A stretch of DNA of 64,000 nt from CAZMGB01 sp964565775 (lineage in GTDB: Bacteria > Chloroflexota > Dehalococcoidia > DSTF01 > JALHUB01). Both the position numbers and the translations under genes were made by a program. Each line of letters begins with the position of its first letter. The stretch's first letter is position 1. Shown here in pieces: positions 7,580-16,700 of this stretch. The stretch lies in NCBI GenBank assembly GCA_964565775.1, contig CAZMGB010000004.1, positions 62,001 through 126,000 on the forward strand, written 5' to 3'. The notes under the pieces were generated by a model. The model was not told the origin of the DNA, did not search any database, and saw nothing but the letters and a program-made list of their open reading frames with translations.

Positions 7580-9790
7580 ATGTTGCGTCGAGGCCGTCTT
7601 TGTCTACTGGTCGTCGCGGCACTAGCCGTGACCGCGCCTGTCGTGGCCGTGGCCCTGCTGAGCGTGAGCACAGGGTCGGCGGCTCCCGGCTTCCGCGTGT
7701 TCATCGATGCCGACATCAGCGACGGCATCTGCGACAATCCCGCTTCCCCTGACTCGTCGCTGACCGTGACAGACCCGGACGGCTTCGACGTGGCGATCTG
7801 CGTGGAGGACCCGCCGGCCCCCCCGGCCATATTCGACATGAGCGTGCTGTACGATGACACCATCATCCTGGCGCCGGAAGTGGCCGATGTCGGCTTCGCT
7901 TTGGACGACAACCCGGACCTTAACCAGGCCGCCCTGGGAGGCGGGTGGAACTGCTCGCTGAGCCCGTCCGACACGCCCAGGGGTGACGACGACCCCGCCA
8001 CCGGTCCAGGTCACGGCCGCGCCAGGATTGCCTGCAAAAGCGATAGCGGGCCCTATACCTTCACCTCCACCGGCCATATCGCGCTCATTCACTTCAACAC
8101 GCGGGGCATCTCAGGCAGCACCACCGTCGCCCTCAGTGATCTTGTGCTGGGCGACTCCAACGACAACGAGCTGGGAAGCTGCAATCCCGCCTTGAGCTTC
8201 TCCATACCCTGCGTCGACGGGGACGTGACGGTAACGGGCGCTCCCACGCCCACGATAACGCCCACGCCGACACTGACCCCGACGCCTACCCCCTGTCCGG
8301 GCGGCGTCTGCCCCACGCCCACCCCCACGTCGACGCCTATGCCTACCAACACGCCGTCGCCTGCGTTCCGCGTATTCGTCGACGCCGACACCAGCGACGG
8401 CATCTGCGACCTCCCGCCTGATTCCTCGCTCACCGTGGCGCACCCGGCCAGCTTCGATGTGGCGGTCTGTGTGGAGGAGCCGCAGTCCGCCGTCGGCGTA
8501 TTCGAGTTAGATCTCGTCTACGACGATACCATCATCGTCGCGCCCGAGTTGGCCGATGTTCCGCCAGGCATTGATGACAACCCGGACGCCAATCAGGCGG
8601 CCCTGGGGGGTGGATGGGAGTGCTCCGGGTTTGGCTTTCAATTCCCGACGGGCGACGTTGACGCGGCCAGCGGCCCCGGCCACGGACGGGCTGTGGTGAG
8701 CTGCGGCAGCCTGACTGGCCCCTTTACGTTCACTTCCACTGACTATCTCGCTCTCATCCATTTCGACACGCTCGGCGTCGTCGGCAGCACCACCTTTGAG
8801 CTGGAGGACGTGGTTCTCGGCGACCGCTACGCCTCTGAGCTTGGCACCTGCAATCCCACCATTGCCATTTCTATGCCCTGCGTCGGTGCCGGTGTGACGG
8901 TGACGCTTGCACCTACGCCCACGCCGACGGCCACGGCGACGCCCACTGAGACACCGCAGGTGCCAATCGTTCGGATGGAGAAGGACGCAAGTGACGACCC
9001 GTTGGACATCGTGGGAGAGGCTAACCTCTGGCTGTGCGAGGACTGCCCGCCTCCGGGGGACCCCGGGTTCGTCCAGGGTGAGGGGGCGCTGGTGATCTCC
9101 GAACGCGTATTTGGTGTGGGCGGTGATCCGGAGGGCGCGGGCACCTACGAGTTTCAGGTCAAGTACGATCACAAGATCTTCGACGTCGAGGTGGCGGACA
9201 CGAGTTGGCTCAGCCACGGCGGCACGCGCGATGTCGAGTGCGAGATGAGCGTGCTGACTGAGAACTGGATCCTGTGGGGCTGTGTGTCGAGTGACCCGAC
9301 GCCTGGTGACGGCAACATCCCGCCGGGCCAGGACGAGGACGGCGTTGCCGCCGAGATCATCGTTCTGCCTGAGGCCGACCTTGTGAGCCGGCTGACGCCG
9401 GGCCAGGAGAACGGTCTGCTCCGCACCATCCTCGACGAGAACTGCGAGGTGGCCGACATCTTCGGCGACCCGCTGGCTGACGCGGGGGGCACGCCCCTTC
9501 CCGGGATATCGCCGGGTGGGCAGGTCGCTACCTGCGGCGACATCACCATCACGATCCGCATCCTGGAGGGCGACCTCAACCTCGACTGCGTGGTCGACGT
9601 CCTCGACGACCAGATGATCGCGTTCCGCTATGGCGCGTCCTTCGGGAACCTGCTGTACGACCCGTGGTTCGACCTGGAGCCCGCTCTGAAGGATTTCGAT
9701 GTCGACATCAAGGACCTTCAGAAGGTCTTCGGTCGCAACGGCAGCACCTGCCAGGGCCCCATCCCGCCCCAGCCGCCCCGGCTCCCCTAG
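7580..9790 (+). CDS. Secreted multi-cohesin-like protein with C-terminal dockerin-like module
   Basis: A 736-residue exported protein. Residues ~1-34 form a signal peptide (RRGR, then a hydrophobic run ending near 'TGSAA'). Two closely similar ~180-residue modules (about 35-220 and 262-440), each starting 'FRVFxDADxSDGICD' with paired cysteines, look like cohesin-type beta-sandwiches. A third, more distant one follows (about 465-655). They are joined by Thr-Pro-rich linkers. The C-terminus has 'GDLNLDCVVDVLDDQ' and 'DFDVDIKDLQKVFG', which resemble the two calcium loops of a type I dockerin. It is therefore probably an extracellular scaffold or adhesive protein. It has its own promoter, and its stop overlaps by four bases the convergent SDR gene. 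Confidence 0.8.
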   Translation: MLRRGRLCLLVVAALAVTAPVVAVALLSVSTGSAAPGFRVFIDADISDGICDNPASPDSSLTVTDPDGFDVAICVEDPPAPPAIFDMSVLYDDTIILAPEVADVGFALDDNPDLNQAALGGGWNCSLSPSDTPRGDDDPATGPGHGRARIACKSDSGPYTFTSTGHIALIHFNTRGISGSTTVALSDLVLGDSNDNELGSCNPALSFSIPCVDGDVTVTGAPTPTITPTPTLTPTPTPCPGGVCPTPTPTSTPMPTNTPSPAFRVFVDADTSDGICDLPPDSSLTVAHPASFDVAVCVEEPQSAVGVFELDLVYDDTIIVAPELADVPPGIDDNPDANQAALGGGWECSGFGFQFPTGDVDAASGPGHGRAVVSCGSLTGPFTFTSTDYLALIHFDTLGVVGSTTFELEDVVLGDRYASELGTCNPTIAISMPCVGAGVTVTLAPTPTPTATATPTETPQVPIVRMEKDASDDPLDIVGEANLWLCEDCPPPGDPGFVQGEGALVISERVFGVGGDPEGAGTYEFQVKYDHKIFDVEVADTSWLSHGGTRDVECEMSVLTENWILWGCVSSDPTPGDGNIPPGQDEDGVAAEIIVLPEADLVSRLTPGQENGLLRTILDENCEVADIFGDPLADAGGTPLPGISPGGQVATCGDITITIRILEGDLNLDCVVDVLDDQMIAFRYGASFGNLLYDPWFDLEPALKDFDVDIKDLQKVFGRNGSTCQGPIPPQPPRLP

Positions 9791-10512
9791 CGGGCCGTCC
9801 AGCCGCCGTCGACGATGAGGGGGGCGCCCGTGACGTAGGACGAGTCGTCGGAGGCGAGGAAGAGGGCCGCCTTCGCGATCTCCTCGGGCCGGGCGAGGCG
9901 CCCCACCGGCGTCTGGCGCTCGATGGAACGTACCAGTTCCGGGCTGCCGGTCACTATGCCGATCATCTCGGTCTCGACGAAGCCCGGGCAGATGCAGTTG
10001 ACGCGGATGTTTCGGGCGGCGTTGGCCAGGGCGAACTCGCGTGTGATGCCGATCACACCGTGCTTGGTGACGGTGTAGGGTGCCATGCCCAGACCGAGGC
10101 CCACCAGTCCCAGGATGGACGCCAGGTTGATAATCACCCCGCCTCCCGACTTCGCCATCGCCGCGGTGGCGTGCAGGCAGCCGTAGTACACGCCGCTGAG
10201 ATTGACATCGAGGGTAGCCTGCCAGTCCGGCGTCAGGACGCCGGCATTGTTGACCATGATGTCGAGGCGGCCGTAGGTGTCCACGGTCGCCTCGATCGCC
10301 GCCTGGATCTGCTCTTCCCTGGACACGTCCGTCCTCAGGAAGCGGGCGCTGCCGCCGGACCCCGCTATCTCCCGCTCGATGGCTTGCCCGGCCTCTTCGT
10401 CCACGTCCGCCGCCACCACACTCGCCCCCTCCTGGGCGAACAGGAGGGCGATGGCCCTGCCGATGCCCTTGCCTGGGCCCGTAACCAGCGCCGTCTTTCC
10501 CTCCAGCTTCAT
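9787..10512 (-). CDS. SDR-family NAD(P)-dependent oxidoreductase (FabG-like)
   Basis: A 241-residue classical short-chain dehydrogenase. Visible motifs are TGPGKGIG for the dinucleotide (residues 11-18), NNAG, and a catalytic Ser followed by YTVTK, then 'NCICPGFVETEM'. Substrate cannot be read; 3-oxoacyl or alcohol substrates are typical. The start is ATG at 10512, preceded by AAGGAGA seven bases upstream; longer in-frame versions lack a plausible N-terminus. It is convergent with the cohesin gene and divergent from coaE. Confidence 0.88.
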   Translation of the reverse strand: MKLEGKTALVTGPGKGIGRAIALLFAQEGASVVAADVDEEAGQAIEREIAGSGGSARFLRTDVSREEQIQAAIEATVDTYGRLDIMVNNAGVLTPDWQATLDVNLSGVYYGCLHATAAMAKSGGGVIINLASILGLVGLGLGMAPYTVTKHGVIGITREFALANAARNIRVNCICPGFVETEMIGIVTGSPELVRSIERQTPVGRLARPEEIAKAALFLASDDSSYVTGAPLIVDGGWTAR

Positions 10513-10708
10513 TTCTCGCTCTCCTTGCTGACAAGCTGCTGCGGCTTTCGCTTCTTGCGCCCAGTATAGGAAGCGCGCGGCCTGTGTCAAAGAAGCTCGC
10601 TCCGGTGGTGGCCGCTCCCGCCGGAGGGGGTTCCGTCTGGGGCGTCGCGGGCGGACGGCGCCGCGCGGAGCGTCTACCTGGTGGCCTGCCGGGTCGCCGC
10701 TCGTTACC

Positions 10709-10738
10709 TTGACGCTTTCGAGAGGGCGTTGATACAAT
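10709..10738 (+). promoter_or_regulatory. Promoter for coaE
   Basis: TTGACG (10709-10714), 18-base spacer, TACAAT (10733-10738), each box one base off consensus. The -10 box overlaps an in-frame ATG at 10737, which therefore cannot be the translation start of this transcript; this favours GTG 10785 for coaE. Confidence 0.65.
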
Positions 10739-10784
10739 GATTGCGCCGTCCCGAAGCGTCGGGACGCATTTTAATGGCGGCGAC

Positions 10785-11420
10785 GTGATCACTATCGGCA
10801 TCACCGGCGGCATCGGCAGCGGCAAGTCAGCCGTCGCCGAGATGCTGGCTGCCCGCGGCGCGGCCCTGGTCAATGCCGACCAGGTCGGCCACGAGACCTA
10901 CCGGCGGGGGACGGAGAGCTACCTGCGGATCGTGTCCGCCTTCGGGCCCGAGATCGTGGGTGAAGACGGCGAGATCGACCGGCGCAAGCTCGGCCGGCTG
11001 GTGTTCGAGGACTCTGGCGCGCGCCGGCGACTGCAAAGCATCGTCTGGCCCGCCATGCGCCGGATGATGAAGGACCGCCTCGATGAGCTGCGCGCCGAGG
11101 ACGCAGGCGTGGCCGTGCTGGAGGCCGCCGTCCTCATCGAGGCGGACTGGCTGCCGCTTGTCGACGAGGTATGGCTGGTGAGCGCGTCGAAGGCGGCCGT
11201 CCGCCAGCGGCTGGTGGAGATCAAGGGCCTCACGCCCGAGGAAGCTGAGTCGCGCATCAACGCCCAGATCTCCGACGATGAGCGGCGGCGCCACGCCGAC
11301 GTTGTCATCGAGAACAGCGGTACTCTAGAGCAGCTTGAGAGCGAGGTGGCCCGGCTCTGGTCGGACCTGGAGAGACGTGTCGAGGGCACCCTCTCGCGCA
11401 GGGGTGCAAACCGTGAGTGA
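10785..11420 (+). CDS. coaE: Dephospho-CoA kinase
   Basis: A 211-residue P-loop kinase that phosphorylates the 3'-hydroxyl of dephospho-CoA, the last step of CoA synthesis. The P-loop GGIGSGKS is at residues 8-15, followed by 'ALVNADQVGHE', 'RRKLGRLVF' and 'VLEAAVLIEADW', all typical of CoaE. I chose GTG 10785 because it gives the standard start (M-I-T-I-G-I-T-G-G) and because the earlier ATG 10737 lies inside the -10 promoter box; ribosome-binding support is weak. The end overlaps the next gene by eight bases. Confidence 0.93.
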   Translation: MITIGITGGIGSGKSAVAEMLAARGAALVNADQVGHETYRRGTESYLRIVSAFGPEIVGEDGEIDRRKLGRLVFEDSGARRRLQSIVWPAMRRMMKDRLDELRAEDAGVAVLEAAVLIEADWLPLVDEVWLVSASKAAVRQRLVEIKGLTPEEAESRINAQISDDERRRHADVVIENSGTLEQLESEVARLWSDLERRVEGTLSRRGANRE

Positions 11421-12330
11421 TGTAGTCTTGGAAGAGCACGAACAGCACGGAGAAGGCGAGTATCGCCAGTACGCGATCGAAGAGTACTACGCGGTGGAGG
11501 AGCCCTTCTATCTCCCCGTCGGCGAAGAGGTGCCGCTATTCGAGGCGGCCTTTCACGAGCAGGTCCCGGTACTTCTGAAGGGCCCCACCGGCTCCGGCAA
11601 GACGCGCTTCATCGAGTACATGGCGTGGAAGCTGGGCCGGCCCCTGACCATCGTCAAGGACGTGAGCGGTAGCGGGGCCGACTACAAGTCCCACGGTCTT
11701 CCCCTGGTGACGGTCGCCTGCCACGAGGACCTAACCGCCAGCGACCTGGTCGGCCGGTACCTGCTGGAGGGCGAGACCACCCGCTGGATCGACGGGCCGC
11801 TGACGCGGGCGGTGAAGGCCGGTGCCATCTGCTATCTGGACGAGGTGGTGGAGGCCCGCAAGGACACCACGGTCCTCATCCACCCCCTCACTGACCATCG
11901 CCGCATCCTCCCCATCGAGAAGCGGGGCCAGATCCTGGAGGCGCGGGAGGGCTTCCTGCTCGTAATCTCCTACAACCCCGGCTACCAGAGCGCCCTCAAG
12001 GACCTGAAGCACAGCACGCGCCAGCGGTTCATCGCGCTCGAGTTCGGCTACCCGCCGCGCGAGATCGAGGCGAGGATCATCGCCCACGAGAGCGGGGTGG
12101 CGGAGCCGGTGGCGGTGGAGCTGGCGAAGCTGGGCGAGAAGGTGCGCAATCTGAAGGAGCACGGCTTGAGCGAGGGCGCCAGCACCCGCCTGCTCATCTA
12201 CGCCGGTAGGCTCATACAGAGAGGGATCCCGCCGCGACAGGCTTGTCAGGTATCGGTGGTGTGGTCCCTCACCGACGACTCGGACGTCCAGCGCAGCATC
12301 GAGGAAGTGGTCTCGTCCATCTTCGAGTGA
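11413..12330 (+). CDS. CbbQ/NorQ-type MoxR AAA+ ATPase
   Basis: A 305-residue AAA+ protein with Walker A GPTGSGKT (residues 57-64), Walker B 'ICYLDEVVEA', and the C-terminal lid common to CbbQ, NirQ, NorQ and GvpN. CbbQ/NorQ proteins work with a VWA partner (CbbO/NorD) to remodel or activate metal enzymes such as Rubisco or NO reductase. The partner is probably the 1090-residue VWA protein 1.4 kb downstream. Start GTG 11413 overlaps coaE by eight bases and has AGGGG upstream; longer in-frame starts would extend deep into coaE. No Rubisco or NOR genes are in the window, so the client is unknown. Confidence 0.88.
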   Translation: MSDVVLEEHEQHGEGEYRQYAIEEYYAVEEPFYLPVGEEVPLFEAAFHEQVPVLLKGPTGSGKTRFIEYMAWKLGRPLTIVKDVSGSGADYKSHGLPLVTVACHEDLTASDLVGRYLLEGETTRWIDGPLTRAVKAGAICYLDEVVEARKDTTVLIHPLTDHRRILPIEKRGQILEAREGFLLVISYNPGYQSALKDLKHSTRQRFIALEFGYPPREIEARIIAHESGVAEPVAVELAKLGEKVRNLKEHGLSEGASTRLLIYAGRLIQRGIPPRQACQVSVVWSLTDDSDVQRSIEEVVSSIFE

Positions 12331-12332
12331 CA

Positions 12333-12389
12333 GCATCCTGAGCCTGTCGAAGGATGAGCCTGTCGAAGGATGAGCCTGTCGAAGGATGC
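12333..12389 (+). repeat. Three tandem 16-bp repeats inside a palindrome-flanked element
   Basis: Three head-to-tail copies of tgagcctgtcgaagga (12339-12354, 12355-12370, 12371-12386), flanked by gcatcc on the left and ggatgc on the right, which are reverse complements. A single unit would be an imperfect hairpin. A diverged copy with cccct/aagggg arms lies inside the beta-lactamase-like gene at 18615-18635. Confidence 0.85.
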
Positions 12390-12399
12390 CACACGCGGA

Positions 12400-12419
12400 G
12401 ACAGGGCTTCAGTCCTGTC
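12400..12419 (+). repeat. CTTCAG-centred palindrome (copy 1)
   Basis: Arms gacaggg and tcctgtc pair over seven positions (one G-T) around the centre cttcag. It sits just before the cyclophilin gene and is one of a set of intergenic palindromes with this centre. Confidence 0.6.
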
Positions 12420-12433
12420 CGGACCGACTGTAG

Positions 12434-13099
12434 ATGACTAGGTTACGTTCTCTCGGCGCTCTCCTGGTCTTTGGCTTGGCTGGGCTGGCCATCGCCTTCG
12501 TTGCCTGCGGGGGAGGCGACGAGGCTGGCAAGGAGGCCCAGGCGCCGGCCGCCGGCGACTTCGCGGCGCAATGCCGGAAGACCGGCGAGAAGACGTTCGA
12601 CGCGCCGCCGCCCACTATCATCGACCCCGAGCGCACCTACGTCGCTACCATCCAGACCGAAAAGGGCAACATCGTCCTGGAGCTCTTCGCCAAGGAGGCG
12701 CCCATCACGGTCAACAACTTCGTCTTCCTCAGTTGTCGCGGCTTCTACGACGGCCTGACCTTTCACCGTGTGATCCCCGGCTTCGTGGCCCAGGGCGGTG
12801 ACCCGACCGGCACGGGCGCGGGCGGCCCCGGCTACTTCCCGCCGGACGAGCAGAACGACCTGACCCACGAGACTGGCGTAATCGCTATGGCGCGCGATAG
12901 CTTGCAGCGTGTAAGCGGCAGCCAGTTTTACATAACGTATGCACCCCAGCCCAACCTGGACGACCTCGGCTTCACGGTTTTCGGGCGTGTCACCTCTGGC
13001 ATGGACGTGCTGGAGCAGCTTACGCCCCGGGACCCGGCGCAGACGCCGAACGCGCCGCCGGGCGATGAGATCATTACCATAACGGTAGAAGAGAGGTAG
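12434..13099 (+). CDS. Peptidyl-prolyl cis-trans isomerase, cyclophilin type, lipoprotein
   Basis: A 221-residue protein. Residues 1-24 are a lipoprotein signal with lipobox ending at Cys25 (FVAC), so it is probably anchored on the outer face of the membrane. The cyclophilin domain runs from about residue 72 to the end, with 'TFHRVIPGFVAQGGDPTGTG' covering the catalytic Arg and Phe-x-x-Gln-Gly-Gly motif, then 'SGSQFYIT'. It likely helps fold exported proteins. It lies between the AAA+ gene and the phosphoesterase gene, one base from the latter. Confidence 0.92.
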   Translation: MTRLRSLGALLVFGLAGLAIAFVACGGGDEAGKEAQAPAAGDFAAQCRKTGEKTFDAPPPTIIDPERTYVATIQTEKGNIVLELFAKEAPITVNNFVFLSCRGFYDGLTFHRVIPGFVAQGGDPTGTGAGGPGYFPPDEQNDLTHETGVIAMARDSLQRVSGSQFYITYAPQPNLDDLGFTVFGRVTSGMDVLEQLTPRDPAQTPNAPPGDEIITITVEER

Positions 13100-13100
13100 C

Positions 13101-13715
13101 GTGAGGATCGGTATTGTCGCCGACATCCACTGCAATCACGAGGCGCTGCTCATCGCCCTGGAGCGCATGGGCCCCGTCGACGAGCTCCTGTGCGCCGGCG
13201 ACGCTGTCTACCAGTTCCGCTTCTCCAACGAAGTGATGGAGATCCTGCGCGAGCGGCAGGCCCGCTACATCCTGGGCAACCACGAGGAGGTCCTGCTCGG
13301 ACGCTGGGGCGAACGCGCCCGCAGCGTGCCCTCGGTGCGCAGGGAGAATGTGGAGTACATGAGCGGCCAGCCCTTCGGGGTGGACGCGCGTCTGAACGGC
13401 AGGCGCCTCTACATGGTGCACGGCAGTCCCTGGGAGCCTCACAACGAGTATCTCTACCCCAACAGCCCCGGCCTATCGCGTCTGGCTGAGATCGGCGCCG
13501 ACTTCATCGTCCTGGGGCACACGCACTACTACATGGCGAACCGTGTCGGCAGGAGCCTGGTCATCAACCCCGGCTCCTGCGGCGAGGCGCGTGACCACCG
13601 CAACAACTTCCGCCTCTCCTATGCTATCCTGGATACGGAGACGGAGGAGGTGACGCTCGATCACTTCGACGACCCGACCCGCATCCCCGTCGATCCCCGG
13701 ATCGTCCCGCGATGA
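13101..13715 (+). CDS. Calcineurin-like metallophosphoesterase (YfcE/MJ0936 type)
   Basis: A 204-residue phosphoesterase with metal-binding motifs 'VADIHCNHEA' (D-x-H), 'CAGDAVY' (GD), 'LGNHEE' (GNH), 'VHGSPW' and 'LGHTHY' (GHTH) in the right order. This small class hydrolyses phosphodiesters or phosphomonoesters; the natural substrate is unknown. The start is GTG 13101, one base after the cyclophilin stop, with AGAGAGG overlapping that stop. Its TGA overlaps the ATG of the next gene (ATGA), so translation is probably coupled. Confidence 0.9.
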   Translation: MRIGIVADIHCNHEALLIALERMGPVDELLCAGDAVYQFRFSNEVMEILRERQARYILGNHEEVLLGRWGERARSVPSVRRENVEYMSGQPFGVDARLNGRRLYMVHGSPWEPHNEYLYPNSPGLSRLAEIGADFIVLGHTHYYMANRVGRSLVINPGSCGEARDHRNNFRLSYAILDTETEEVTLDHFDDPTRIPVDPRIVPR

Positions 13716-16700
13716 CACCCTCTGAGCGCCCGTTCGCCGCCTACGAGCGGCAGCTTGCCACCTTCGCTCCCTCGCTCCCGGAGGATTTCCGGCGGGCGGC
13801 CCGCGAGCTGGCATCGACTCTGTCGCCGGAGGAGTTCAGGGCCTGGGTCGAGGAGGGCATCGCCCTGGCCGGCCACTCCCTCCGCTCCTGGGAGGCAGCC
13901 GTCGAGTACTTTCGGGCAAGCCCCCAGGTTCTGGGCGTCCTCGGCTTCCCGGCGTTCGAGGAGTGGGCAGGCGGGGGGCGGGAGCTGGCGGCGGGATCGT
14001 CGCTGGTGGCGGCGGCCTACTTCCGCGCCAGTCCCGCCAGCGTCCCCTATCTTGCGGTGTCGCAGCTCCGGGATTGGGCCGGCCTGGGACAGGACCTCTA
14101 CAAGGGCAACTGGCGCTCCATCTCGCTGGCGACAGTCTTTTTCGCAGCGAGCCCGGCCCTGTTGAAAGCGCTGCCGCTGACCGACCTGCGTCGGCTGGTG
14201 ATCGTCGTCGAGACGGTGGCCCAGCGCTCCTACGAGCTGGCGGCCGCCTGCCTCGACGCCGCTCCCCCTCTGTTCGCCGCCCTCGACAAGAAGGACCACG
14301 CGCCCTTCCTGGACTTCGCAACCGTCCTGGCGGAGGCGAGCTGGGCCGACACGCGCCTCTACTTCGAGAGAGGCCAGACGCTGGTACAGGGCGTCTCCGC
14401 GGATTGCCGGGCCCGATTCCTGGCCCTCTCGGCCGGCGTCATCCGCGCCGTCGGGCGCCAGGGCTATTCTCTCTTCACCGAAGGGGCGGCGTCGCTGGGC
14501 CAGGTCGACGCGAACGCCCACTCCCACCTGCTTGCCCTCGCCGAGGAGCTGGCGGTGGGCTCGCCCGCCGCCGCCATGGAGTTCATCAAGAGCGCGCCCG
14601 ACGTGCTGCGGCGGGTGCGCTTGGATGACCTGGCCCACTGGCACGCGGCGGGCCATCGTATCCTTGAGAGCAGTCAGGAGGGCGGCGAGGCCTACTTCCG
14701 CCTGGAGTCCGGCAAAGGCGAGGAGGTGCTGGAGGCGCTCTCATCCCAACTGGACCTCTCCCGCGTGACTGAGGTGCTCCGTCTCTACTGCAAGGCCCTC
14801 ACCGGCGCCAACGTTCTCATCCATCCGGCGAGCGCCCTGGCGGAGAAGGGCATCGGCTGGGTCTCGGAGCAGCGCCCCTCCACCGAAGGCAGCGCCGTCT
14901 ACCTTCCCGAGAGGGTGACGGACTACTCGGACAAGGCGGAGAACTTTGCCGTCTATAAGGTCTATGCCACTCACCAGGCGGCGCACCTGGAGTTCGGCAG
15001 CTTCCTATTCAAGTTCGGCCGCCGGGGTCGCGTCTTCTCCAGGAAACGCCATCGAGTCGAAAAAGAGCGCCGCCAGGCCGAAGCTTCGGGTCGAAAGCGT
15101 GGCCGCAAGAAGGCCAAGCGGCCCCTTACCGACATGGAGCGCTTCTTCGATCTCTTTGCCGAGCGCCAACTGGCGCTAGACCTCTTCACCGTCGTCGAGG
15201 ATGCCCGCACAGACTACCTGGTGACGCAGGAGTACGCCGGCATCCGGGGCGCCTGGCGGCGGACCCAGCGACGGGAGCTGGAGCGGCGGCCGGACATCCG
15301 GCGTCTGCCCCTGCGACAGGGCTTTCTCGAAAACCTGGTGCGGGCAAGCCTGGACGGAGACGACACTCTGGTCTGGCCCGCACAATTGCGCAAGGTGCTG
15401 GAGGCGGCGCTCGGAGTTCTGCGCGCGATCCAGCAGGTGCGGGCGACGGTGGAGGACTCGGCCGAGGCGACCCTGATCCTCTACGGGCTTGCCACTCGCC
15501 TGCCCAACCTGCCGCCGGAGCTCCTGGATTCGCTGGACTGGGAGGCGCTATCGGGCGACACCCTCGACATTTCGCTCTTGAGCGACCTCAGCTCGCCCAG
15601 TCTCGCCGATGCCGGCTCCGAGCTGGCGGCGCTGCCCCAGGGCGAGGAGATGACGTACCAGAGCCCGGAGGACGTGCAGTTTCGGGGCGACTTCAAGCCG
15701 GAGCTCGTGCAGCTCCTGATGCGGCTGCGCCTGAAGGAGGGGGAAGAGATTCCCGGCGCGCTTTCGCCCCTGACGGCCGAGCAGCTACGTGAGCTGCTGG
15801 AGAAAAGCGTCGAGGTGAGCATCGGTGCCATGGCCGAGGGCGACCTGGCCTCCACCATCGGCCTCTTCCTCTCGAACCTGGAGAAGGAGGCGGGCACGCC
15901 AATCCCCGACCAGCAGTTGCCGCTCCAGGACGGGCAGCCCGTCCTCGAGGCGGGCGCCGAGGAGGAAGAGTTGCCCGTGGAGGTGAAGTCCTTCTACTAC
16001 GATGAGTGGGACTTCCGGGCCGCCGACTACAAGCCCCGCTGGTGTTGCGTGCGCGAGATGCCGCTGGAGCAGGGGGAGGGCGACTTCTTCGAGGAGACGC
16101 TGCGCCAGCACGCCAGCCTCGCCTCCGAGACGCGCAAGCAGTTCGAGCTGCTGCGGCCGGAGCTCTTCCGCAAGATCAAGCGCCTCCACGACGGCGAGGA
16201 GTACGACCTGGACCTGGTGATCGACTATCTGATCGAGAAGCGGGCCGGCCACCCCTATACCGACAAGGTTTACTGGCGCCGCAACAAGGTGGAGCGGGAC
16301 GTGGCCGTCGCCTTCCTGCTCGACATGAGCGCCTCCACCGACGAGGAGATCGAGAAGCGCAAGCAGAAGTACCGCGACGACGACTTCGACGATGACCCGC
16401 GGCGCTACTTCCAGTGGCTGGCCCAGCGCCGCGCCCAGGCCATGATCGAGCCGCCCAAGCGCATCATCGACCTCGAGAAGGAGAGCACGGCCCTCCTCAT
16501 TTGCGCCCTGGAGGCCATCGGCGATACCTACGGCATCTACGGCTTCTCCGGCTACGGCCGCGACAACGTCGAGTTCTACGTCCTCAAAGACCTGGACGAG
16601 TCCTTCAACGACGCGGTGGAGCGTCGCATCGACAAGGTGACGCCGATCCGCAGCACCCGCATGGGCCCGGCCATCCGCCACGCCACAGCAAAGCTGGAGG

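Noticed and set aside
8240..8360. Short tandem acgcccac-type repeats that look like a simple array
   Set aside because: They encode the Thr-Pro linker of the cohesin protein; unit lengths vary and there are no spacers, so this is not a CRISPR array.
8507..10873. Very long minus-strand open frame across the cohesin gene and SDR
   Set aside because: It is the shadow of two recognised genes; composition is dominated by Arg, Gly and Asp with no domain.
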